From an uncultured Eubacteriales bacterium (GTDB lineage Bacteria > Bacillota > Clostridia > Lachnospirales > Lachnospiraceae), in contig CASFBK010000010.1 of NCBI GenBank assembly GCA_949292785.1, forward strand, positions 105,403 through 169,402: a DNA stretch of 64,000 nt, given 5' to 3'. Positions 54,151 through 61,184 of the stretch are shown here, piece after piece. The notes beneath the pieces are model-generated. The model was not told where the DNA came from. It saw only the letters and a list, made by a program, of their open reading frames with translations, and searched no databases. The first letter of the stretch is position 1; the number at the start of each line of letters is the position of its first letter. The position numbers were made by a program, and so were the translations under genes.

Positions 54151-55026
54151 ATGACAGAGGAACATAAGAAACAATATAATAGGGAATATAAGGACAGGCT
54201 GTTCAAATTGATATTCCGGGAAAAGAAAGATTTACTGGAGTTATATAATGCTATTAATGGTACAGGTTATGATAACCCGGAGGATATGGAAATCAATACG
54301 ATAGAAGATGTGGTCTATATGGGAATGAAGAATGACATATCTTTTGTGATTGCCGATGTACTGAATCTGTACGAGCATCAGAGTACCTTTAGCCCAAATC
54401 TTCCCTTAAGAGGATTTTTGTATTTTGCAGATATTTATCATAAGATAATTGGAAAGAGAGATATATACAGCAGTAAGTTATTGCAGCTTCCGTTTCCGCA
54501 ATTTGTGGTATTTTATAACGGAACCAAGGAGGAAACGGAACGTCAGATATTACATCTACACGAAGCATTTCCAGCAGATATGCCTAAGAAAGATGCAGCA
54601 CTTGACTGTCATGCAGTCGTATTGAATATAAATCTTGGTAATAATGCAGAAATTATGGAGAAATGTAAAAAGCTGCAGGAATATGCTATTTTTATTAGTC
54701 GGATAAGAAAATACATAGGACAGAACGAACAGATTGAAGAAGCAATCGACCGAGCAGTAACGGAATGCATAGAAGAAGGTATCCTGGAAGAGATTCTTCG
54801 CAACAACAGAGAGGAGGTAGCGTCTATGTTGTTAACAGAGTATGACGAACAAAGTCATTTGGAAAATGAACGAAACATAAGTATGGAAAAGGGAGAGAAA
54901 CGAGGTGTAGAGCGTATCAATGCCCTGAATAAAAAATTAATAGAATTGGGAAGGACGGAAGATATGATTCGGGCAACAACCGACAAAGCTTTTCAACAAA
55001 GGTTATTTAAGGAATTCGGAATATGA
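54151..55026 (+). CDS. Rpn family recombination-promoting nuclease (PD-(D/E)XK)
   Basis: 291 residues. Family pattern of RpnA-type proteins once labelled transposase: DRLFKLIFREKKDLLELYNA at the start, then the nuclease motif region NDISFVIADVLNLYEHQST (Asp, Glu-x-Gln), LRGFLYFADIYH and FPQFVVFYNGTKEE. The C-terminal helical tail (LLTEYDEQ onwards) has a repeated charged pattern. Members cut DNA and promote RecA-independent recombination in E. coli. It has GAGGTGG before the ATG and its own terminator. Directly downstream of a locus that shows module exchange. Confidence 0.85.
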   Translation: MTEEHKKQYNREYKDRLFKLIFREKKDLLELYNAINGTGYDNPEDMEINTIEDVVYMGMKNDISFVIADVLNLYEHQSTFSPNLPLRGFLYFADIYHKIIGKRDIYSSKLLQLPFPQFVVFYNGTKEETERQILHLHEAFPADMPKKDAALDCHAVVLNINLGNNAEIMEKCKKLQEYAIFISRIRKYIGQNEQIEEAIDRAVTECIEEGILEEILRNNREEVASMLLTEYDEQSHLENERNISMEKGEKRGVERINALNKKLIELGRTEDMIRATTDKAFQQRLFKEFGI

Positions 55027-55081
55027 CTTAGTTGTTTGTCAGATAATGGTAGAAAATACCAGAGTTAGAAACAGTTAAAAA

Positions 55082-55132
55082 ACAGATAGCATTTGCCGTG
55101 AATTTTAGTGGTAAATATGCTGTCTGTTTTTC
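55082..55132 (+). terminator. Intrinsic terminator after the Rpn gene
   Basis: ACAGATAGCAT pairs with ATGCTGTCTGT (one T-G pair), followed by TTTTTCTG. Confidence 0.85.
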
Positions 55133-55135
55133 TGT

Positions 55136-55179
55136 TGAAACTTTTTTTCCTGTTAACTCATCTAACTATATGTAACAGG
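55136..55179 (+). promoter_or_regulatory. ECF-type autoregulatory promoter of sigV with an overlapping dyad
   Basis: TGAAAC (55136-55141), 17-nt spacer, CATCTA (55159-55164), close to the SigV/ECF consensus TGAAAC and CGTCTA. CCTGTTA (55149-55155) and TAACAGG (55173-55179) flank the -10 as an inverted repeat. Confidence 0.65.
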
Positions 55180-55213
55180 AACAAAGCGCGATGTTCTGCA
55201 AGGAGGAAGATAC

Positions 55214-55699
55214 ATGAAGAGGCAGAAAAAGAGCCAGGAAGTAGAAGAATTGATCCATCAGAACCTGGTAGAAAATTATGAAAAATATTACAGGCTGGCT
55301 TACAGTTATGTGCATAACGAGGCCGATGCACAGGATATTGTACAGGAAGCTGCATATAAAGCAATTTTTAAAAGCAATACCTTAAAAAGTCCTGAATATG
55401 CAGGGACCTGGATTTATCGCATCATAGTAAATGAAGCACTGGGATTTTTGAGGAAAAATAGCAGAGTACAGCCGGAGGCAGAGCCGGAAACAGGGAATCA
55501 TACCGATACCTATCGGGACTTTGATTTAGAAGAAGCCATTGAAGAACTGGAGCCGTTAGAAAAGACCATAGTCATGCTGCGATTTTTTGAGGATTTTAAG
55601 CTGGAACAGATTGCTCTGGTTACCAATGAAAATATCAGTACGGTAAAGAGTCGATTGTACCGCGCATTGAAAAAATTACGGATTGCTTTGGCTGAATAG
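55214..55699 (+). CDS. sigV: ECF RNA polymerase sigma factor, SigV-like
   Basis: 161 residues. Region 2 (YYRLAYSYVHNEADAQDIVQ, then AAYKAIF) and region 4 (LEPLEKTIVMLRFFEDFKLE, NENISTVKSRLYRALKKLR). The gene after it encodes an RsiV-like anti-sigma, which identifies the pair as the lysozyme-responsive SigV class. It overlaps no gene; 11 nt separate it from rsiV. An ECF promoter in front suggests autoregulation. Confidence 0.85.
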   Translation: MKRQKKSQEVEELIHQNLVENYEKYYRLAYSYVHNEADAQDIVQEAAYKAIFKSNTLKSPEYAGTWIYRIIVNEALGFLRKNSRVQPEAEPETGNHTDTYRDFDLEEAIEELEPLEKTIVMLRFFEDFKLEQIALVTNENISTVKSRLYRALKKLRIALAE

Positions 55700-55710
55700 G
55701 AGGAGATAAT

Positions 55711-56616
55711 ATGGATAGAAATGAAAAAAATATGGAGCAATTAAAGGAGGAATACATGAATGTACAGCCGCCAAAGGAAGGGCGAAAACAGCTAGAACAT
55801 ACCATAAGCCAGGCAAAACGGGATAAGAGAAGAACAGAGAAAATTCGATTTTGGCGTAATGCGGCAATGGGAACAGCAGCGGTATTTGCCGGAGTATTTG
55901 TAACAGTAAATGTAAATTCTGATATAGCCTATGCCATGGGACAGATACCGGTTCTTGGAAAAGTAATTAAAGTAATTACTTTAGATCGTTATCAGGTAGA
56001 GGAAGAACATTATTCTGCGGATATTAAGACACCTAAGTTAGAATCTGACGAAGACACACCTGGCATTGATGCGGTGAATGAGGCAGTACAAAAGGACAGG
56101 GATGCATTGATTGCGGAGTACAAGGAAATATTTGAAGCATATGCAAATGATGAAAGTCTGGCAGAAGATGATGGACTTACCAACCATTATAGTGTTGATG
56201 CTGATTATGAGGTCGTTACAGATAATGATGATTATTTTGTCCTGCATTTTTCAGTTGCAAAAGTTGCTGCCAGTGCACAGCAGATTGACAGGTATTATAC
56301 CATTGATCGCAAGACTGGAGAGATGGTGGAATTAAAAGATTTGTTTCAGGAGGGAAGTGATTATGTTAAGGTAATCAGCGATATCATTAAGGAACAAATG
56401 AAGCAGCAGATGGCGGAAGATGAAAATGTTTATTACTGGTTGGAAGATGAAATAGACGAATGGAATTTTAAGGAGATAAAGGAAGACCAGAACTTCTATA
56501 TTAATGATAAGGGCAATTTAGTTATTTCTTTTGATGAATATGAAGTAGCTCCTGGATATATGGGAGCAGTATCCTTTGAGATTCCGAGAGAAGAGCTGAC
56601 CTCTATTCTAAAATAA
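55711..56616 (+). CDS. rsiV: RsiV-like anti-sigma factor (DUF3298/DUF4163)
   Basis: 301 residues: cytoplasmic N-terminus that binds the sigma factor (about 1-48, ending in KRDKRRTEKIRFWRN), one membrane helix (about 49-67), then an extracellular domain with a DUF4163 part and a C-terminal DUF3298 part (DRYYTIDRKTGEMVELKDLF; SFDEYEVAPGYMGAVSFEIP). In B. subtilis RsiV binds lysozyme directly and is then cleaved by signal peptidase and RasP, releasing SigV. The ABC exporter downstream may or may not be a target. Confidence 0.83.
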   Translation: MDRNEKNMEQLKEEYMNVQPPKEGRKQLEHTISQAKRDKRRTEKIRFWRNAAMGTAAVFAGVFVTVNVNSDIAYAMGQIPVLGKVIKVITLDRYQVEEEHYSADIKTPKLESDEDTPGIDAVNEAVQKDRDALIAEYKEIFEAYANDESLAEDDGLTNHYSVDADYEVVTDNDDYFVLHFSVAKVAASAQQIDRYYTIDRKTGEMVELKDLFQEGSDYVKVISDIIKEQMKQQMAEDENVYYWLEDEIDEWNFKEIKEDQNFYINDKGNLVISFDEYEVAPGYMGAVSFEIPREELTSILK

Positions 56617-56644
56617 ATTTAAGGTTAAGTTAAGGTAAAAGATA

Positions 56645-56709
56645 TTGACAGAAAACGACGCATGTATTATTGTATTAAGTAGCTAATACAAAATATGCGT
56701 TGTTTTTTG
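56645..56709 (+). promoter_or_regulatory. Promoter with TGTATTA-N6-TAATACA operator inside a terminator-like hairpin
   Basis: TTGACA (56645-56650), 17-nt spacer, TATTGT (56668-56673). TGTATTA (56671-56677) and TAATACA (56684-56690) form a dyad over the -10. Outside it, AACGACGCAT (56654-56663) pairs with ATGCGTTGTT (56695-56704), followed by TTTT, so the same DNA can end rsiV transcription. Confidence 0.6.
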
Positions 56710-56752
56710 TATACGAAAAAGAAAATTTCGTGGAAGGAAAAGGAGAAGCGTT

Positions 56753-57451
56753 ATGTTAGAAATTCAAAAATTGACCAAGAAATATGGAAAGAATCTGGCA
56801 GTAGACCAGGTGAGCTTTGTAGTACCGGATGGAAAAGTAGGAATCCTGCTGGGACCCAATGGTGCAGGAAAGTCTACCATTATAAAAAGTATTGCGGGAC
56901 TTTTGCGCTATGAGGGAGGCGTAGGGATTCAGAAAATGCCGGCAAGAAGCTTAGAGGCAAAGAGAATTTTTGGGTATGTTCCGGAGATTCCGGCTATGTT
57001 CGATGCCCTGAATGTAAGAGAACATATTGAATATATCCGACGTGCTTATGATTCCGGGATTACCAACGAAGAAATAGATGTATTATTAAAGCGGTTCGAA
57101 CTGGATGACAAGCAGAATAAGCTTGGAAATGAGCTTTCCAAGGGAATGATGCAGAAAGTGAGTATCTGCTGTGCCCTTGCAGTAAAGCCAAAGGTACTTA
57201 TGCTGGATGAGCCTATGGTAGGACTTGACCCGGCAGCCATTAAAGAATTAAAGGAAGTTGTCTTAGAGTTAAAAGAACAAGGTGTTACCATTTTAATTAG
57301 TACCCATATGTTAGAAATGGTAAAAGACCTGTGGGATGTGATGTTTATTATGGAAAAAGGAAAAATCGTTGGAGAATTTACCAGAGAACAGGCGCAGGAT
57401 GAAGATATCGAAGAACTGTTTTTCAAGATTACGGGAGGCGGTGAAGCATAA
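56753..57451 (+). CDS. ABC transporter ATPase (exporter type)
   Basis: 232 residues. Walker A GPNGAGKSTIIKSIAG, signature ELSKGMMQKVSICCAL (a degenerate LSxG), Walker B KVLMLDEPMVGLDP and H-loop LISTHMLEM. Single-domain ATPase of the drug/lantibiotic-exporter type. Its stop overlaps the permease start (TAATG). The leader carries a palindromic operator resembling those of YtrA-type GntR regulators, but no GntR gene is present. Confidence 0.88.
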   Translation: MLEIQKLTKKYGKNLAVDQVSFVVPDGKVGILLGPNGAGKSTIIKSIAGLLRYEGGVGIQKMPARSLEAKRIFGYVPEIPAMFDALNVREHIEYIRRAYDSGITNEEIDVLLKRFELDDKQNKLGNELSKGMMQKVSICCALAVKPKVLMLDEPMVGLDPAAIKELKEVVLELKEQGVTILISTHMLEMVKDLWDVMFIMEKGKIVGEFTREQAQDEDIEELFFKITGGGEA

Positions 57452-59037
57452 TGAAGGGATTGATTTATCTTTATCAGAGAACGATTTTAAACCGAATTAA
57501 AAAAGCATTGAAAAAGCCTATGACATATGTAGCGCTGATTTTTATTCTTTTATATGTTGTCATGATTTTCTGGAGTTTTAATATGATGATAAAGGAGTCC
57601 AATCTTGCAACACCGGAAAATCTGGTGACCGTACTGGCCTGTATTGTACTGTTGATTCTTCCGAGTAATATCATTGGTTACAGTAAAAGGCGTGGGCTTT
57701 TGTTTCGCCCCTCAGAGGTGCATTTTGTGTTTCAGGCGCCGGTAAGCCCCAAGATGATATTGATGTTTGCAGGGGTAAAATCATTTTTCATGAACATACT
57801 GCTTGGAATTGCAATTTTCATTTTTGGAATTTACTGGTTTCATGCAGGGATTGTACAGATGCTGGTATATTTTCTTTTCTTTGTAGTCTTTGAAAGTATT
57901 TTAGAGGCAAGTATTATTATCTTCTGTTATGGAAATGAAAGGCTGCATGAAAAATTCTTTAAAGGCTTAACGGTTGTGATGTACGCGTTTATGGCAGTTG
58001 TCGTAGGAATTGGTGTTTACCTGTTGTTGACCCGAGAAGCAGAGTTTGCTGTGATTCGGGACTATCTTGCGATGCCTGTGATTCAGTTGATTCCGATTGT
58101 AGGATGGAATATTGCGGTGGCACATCTTGTTTTTCTGGGACCGGATGTGATAAATGTAATTGGGACCGTGCTGTTTTTAGGCTCAACCCTTGGTATGTTC
58201 GTTTTGGCAAGGAAAATGAAATGTACCGGAGAATATTTTGAAGATGCCATGAAGTTTGCGGAAGAATATCAAATTCGTCGGGAAAAAGCGAAAAAGGGTG
58301 AAATGACAAACCTGAGGTTTGGAAAAAAAGCGAAATATAAAGAAGCTTCCGTGGAATACAAAGGAAACTATGCGAAAGCAATCTACTTCCGTCAGATGCT
58401 GGAGTATAAGAAAAATAAAACCTTTATCTTTGGATGGAATACGCTTTTGTGCTTGGGGCTTGGCATTTTAATTGCGGTTTATGGATATGTCAATGATATC
58501 GAGAAGGTATTTGGTCCGTGGAAGGTTTTTGTCATTCCGGCAGTAGCAGCGTACACCGTATTTATTTTCAGCGGATATGCCACAAAATGGTCAAAAGAAC
58601 TGGAAAATCCATATACCTATTTGATTCCGGATTCTCCGCTGAAAAAGGTATGGTATTCCACTAAGATTGAGCACATCCGGGCTATTGTGGATGGAATTCT
58701 TCTTACCCTTCCCGGGGCAGTAGTATTCGGTATGGGTCCGGTGCTTACGGTACTTACAGTGCTCTTGTATATCTGTCTGATGGCAAACCGCCTGTATTAT
58801 GGAATGCTTGCAGATGCAATCATAGGAAAAAGCCTGGGGAATACCGGACGAACCATTGTAAAAATGTTTCTTCAGGGAATTGCCATGATTGTGGCAATCG
58901 TAGCAGCGGCAGTCGGATATTTTATCTGGGGATTAGATGCAGGATTTTTCTTAATGATTCTTGTAATGGGATTACTTACCTTCGCCGGAGCGGCCATTGC
59001 ATCTGTTTCCTTTATGAAAATGGAAGTATTGGATTGA
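57451..59037 (+). CDS. Putative ABC exporter permease
   Basis: 528 residues with about 10-12 predicted membrane helices in two groups split by a cytoplasmic charged loop (about 265-305, Lys/Arg/Glu-rich). Fits the 'putative ABC exporter' family found with such ATPases in Clostridia. One-base overlap with the ATPase start shows coupling. Substrate unknown; the SigV/RsiV genes upstream hint at envelope stress but this is only adjacency. Confidence 0.8.
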   Translation: MKGLIYLYQRTILNRIKKALKKPMTYVALIFILLYVVMIFWSFNMMIKESNLATPENLVTVLACIVLLILPSNIIGYSKRRGLLFRPSEVHFVFQAPVSPKMILMFAGVKSFFMNILLGIAIFIFGIYWFHAGIVQMLVYFLFFVVFESILEASIIIFCYGNERLHEKFFKGLTVVMYAFMAVVVGIGVYLLLTREAEFAVIRDYLAMPVIQLIPIVGWNIAVAHLVFLGPDVINVIGTVLFLGSTLGMFVLARKMKCTGEYFEDAMKFAEEYQIRREKAKKGEMTNLRFGKKAKYKEASVEYKGNYAKAIYFRQMLEYKKNKTFIFGWNTLLCLGLGILIAVYGYVNDIEKVFGPWKVFVIPAVAAYTVFIFSGYATKWSKELENPYTYLIPDSPLKKVWYSTKIEHIRAIVDGILLTLPGAVVFGMGPVLTVLTVLLYICLMANRLYYGMLADAIIGKSLGNTGRTIVKMFLQGIAMIVAIVAAAVGYFIWGLDAGFFLMILVMGLLTFAGAAIASVSFMKMEVLD

Positions 59038-59049
59038 CGAATTCGTCAA
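59034..59049. promoter_or_regulatory. 16-bp perfect palindrome overlapping the permease stop codon
   Basis: TTGACGAATTCGTCAA, 77 bp before the Fe-S scaffold start. The left half also reads as a -35 (TTGACG). A candidate operator for the downstream operon. Confidence 0.45.
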
Positions 59050-59126
59050 AATGTGATTAAATATGATTAAGTATGTTAAATACATAACAATCAAAATTTA
59101 ATGTATGGATTGAAAGGAGTCTTAAA

Positions 59127-59819
59127 ATGATTTACACTCAGGAAGTTGAAAAGATGTGCCCGGTAGCAAAAGGCGCAAAACATGAACCAGCTCCAATCCC
59201 GGAAGAGGGAAAATGGGTTCATTCCAAAAAAATTGAAGATATTTCAGGTTTTACACATGGTGTAGGCTGGTGTGCTCCCCAGCAGGGTGCTTGTAAGCTT
59301 TCATTAAATGTAAAAAATGGTGTTATCGAAGAAGCATTAGTTGAAACAATCGGATGTTCCGGTATGACCCACTCTGCAGCTATGGCAGCAGAAGTTTTAC
59401 AGGGAAAAACCATTCTGGAAGCATTAAATACAGACCTTGTCTGTGATGCTATCAATACAGCTATGAGAGAATTATTCTTACAGATCGTTTACGGACGTAC
59501 ACAGAGTGCATTCTCTGATGACGGACTTGCAGTAGGTGCTGGTCTGGAAGACTTAGGAAAAGGACTTCGTTCTCAGGTTGGTACTATGTATGCAACCAAG
59601 GAAAAGGGTGTTCGTTACCTTGAAATGGCAGAAGGCTATGTAACAGGTATTGCACTTGACGCTGACAACGAAGTAATCGGATATCAGTTCGTTTCTCTTG
59701 GAAAAATGACTGACTTCATTAAAAAAGGTGATGATCCTAACACTGCATGGGAAAAAGCCAAAGGACAGTATGGCCGTGTAGCTGACGCTGTTAAGATTAT
59801 CGACCCAAGGGAAGAATAG
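59127..59819 (+). CDS. Iron-sulfur cluster assembly scaffold-like protein (NifU-N-like)
   Basis: 230 residues. Contains a NifU/IscU-like core with Cys residues in GWCAPQQGACKLS and VETIGCSGMTHSAAMAAEVL, spaced like scaffold ligands, and an N-terminal CPVAKGAKH. Followed 17 nt later by a GGGtGRT protein; the two occur as a conserved pair in Clostridia with no established function. Codon choice shifts clearly to GCT/GGT/CGT/GTT-type codons compared with neighbours, typical of high expression. RBS AAAGGAG. Confidence 0.82.
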   Translation: MIYTQEVEKMCPVAKGAKHEPAPIPEEGKWVHSKKIEDISGFTHGVGWCAPQQGACKLSLNVKNGVIEEALVETIGCSGMTHSAAMAAEVLQGKTILEALNTDLVCDAINTAMRELFLQIVYGRTQSAFSDDGLAVGAGLEDLGKGLRSQVGTMYATKEKGVRYLEMAEGYVTGIALDADNEVIGYQFVSLGKMTDFIKKGDDPNTAWEKAKGQYGRVADAVKIIDPREE

Positions 59820-59836
59820 GAAGGAGAGAGACGACA

Positions 59837-60847
59837 ATGGCTTTATTTGAATCATATGAAAGAAGAATTGACCAGATTAATTCTGTATTAAACAGTTATG
59901 GAATCAGCTCTATCGAAGAAGCTGAAAAAATTACAAAAGATGCTGGACTTGACGTTTACGAGCAGGTAAAGAAAATCCAGCCAATCTGTTTTGAAAATGC
60001 ATGCTGGGCTTACACAGTAGGTGCAGCAATCGCAATCAAAAAAGGTGCAAAGAGAGCAGCAGATGCAGCTGCAGCAATCGGAGAGGGTCTTCAGGCATTC
60101 TGTATCCCGGGTTCCGTTGCAGACCACAGAAAAGTTGGTATTGGACATGGTAACTTAGGAAAGATGTTATTAGAAGAAGAGACCGAATGTTTCTGTTTCT
60201 TAGCAGGACATGAATCCTTCGCAGCAGCAGAAGGTGCTATCGGTATTGCTGAAAAGGCAAACAAAGTACGTCAGAAACCATTACGCGTTATCTTAAATGG
60301 TTTAGGAAAAGACGCAGCACAGATTATTTCCCGTATCAACGGATTTACCTTTGTAGAAACAAAATATGACTACAAAGAAGCAAAATTAAACATTGTATAT
60401 GAAAAAGCATATTCTGATGGACTTCGTGCAACTGTAAAATGTTACGGTGCTGATGATGTTCAGGAAGGTGTTGCTATCATGCATCATGAAAACGTTGGTG
60501 TTTCCATCACTGGTAACTCCACCAACCCAACACGTTTCCAGCATCCAGTAGCTGGTACATACAAAAAAGAATGTATCGAGCAGGGTAAGAAATATTTCTC
60601 TGTTGCATCCGGCGGTGGTACAGGACGTACCCTTCATCCGGACAACATGGCAGCAGGACCTGCTTCCTACGGTATGACAGATACTATGGGACGTATGCAT
60701 TCTGATGCACAGTTCGCTGGTTCTTCTTCCGTACCTGCACACGTTGAAATGATGGGACTTATCGGAATGGGTAACAACCCAATGGTAGGTGCTACCGTTG
60801 CTGTTGCAGTTAGCATTGAGGAAGCTGCTAAGGCTGGTAAGTTTTAA
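59837..60847 (+). CDS. GGGtGRT family protein
   Basis: 336 residues, named for its motif, here ASGGGTGRTLHPDNMAAG near 260. Other conserved-looking parts: CIPGSVADHRKVGIGHGNLG near 95, CFLAGHESFAAAEGAIGIAE near 120 and VSITGNSTNPTRFQHPVAG. The Gly-rich and His-rich loops suggest nucleotide, phosphate or metal binding, but no activity is known to me. Strong codon bias as in its partner. RBS AGGAGAG. Confidence 0.83.
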   Translation: MALFESYERRIDQINSVLNSYGISSIEEAEKITKDAGLDVYEQVKKIQPICFENACWAYTVGAAIAIKKGAKRAADAAAAIGEGLQAFCIPGSVADHRKVGIGHGNLGKMLLEEETECFCFLAGHESFAAAEGAIGIAEKANKVRQKPLRVILNGLGKDAAQIISRINGFTFVETKYDYKEAKLNIVYEKAYSDGLRATVKCYGADDVQEGVAIMHHENVGVSITGNSTNPTRFQHPVAGTYKKECIEQGKKYFSVASGGGTGRTLHPDNMAAGPASYGMTDTMGRMHSDAQFAGSSSVPAHVEMMGLIGMGNNPMVGATVAVAVSIEEAAKAGKF

Positions 60848-60911
60848 TAAGTTATCGGGATATTTGGCAGGTTTACAGAGATGAATTGCTAATTTAATAA
60901 GACAAAATAAC

Positions 60912-60958
60912 AGAGGACTTCTTATGCTCTGAAAGGGTGTGGGGAGTCCTTGTTTATT
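60912..60958 (+). terminator. Probable terminator after the GGGtGRT gene
   Basis: AGGACT (60914-60919) pairs with AGTCCT (60945-60950) over a long loop, followed by TGTTTATT. The remaining 230 nt up to the next gene are AT-rich; TTGACG (61093-61098) with AATAAT 16 nt later is a weak promoter candidate for the restriction-modification gene. Confidence 0.55.
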
Positions 60959-61184
60959 GTATGATTTTTTCGAATTTTCGATTATGATAGAAAAGGTATT
61001 ATTTCTAGTCGAGTAAATAAAAAGTAAAAATATTATATTGGCAAAATGATATTTTTATGATATGATAAATGCAAGAAAGAACATATGTTCCTTTGACGCG
61101 AATATGGTTTTGAAAATAATGTAGTTCTAAAATATTTTGGATGAAAATACAAAGCTTATAAAAATTGTAGGAGAGATTACAAAA

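Noticed and set aside
61137-61184. Earlier TTG start for the restriction-modification gene
   Set aside because: C5 methyltransferases of this type start right at the motif I strand (MKVISLFSG), and GGAGA serves the ATG at 61185.
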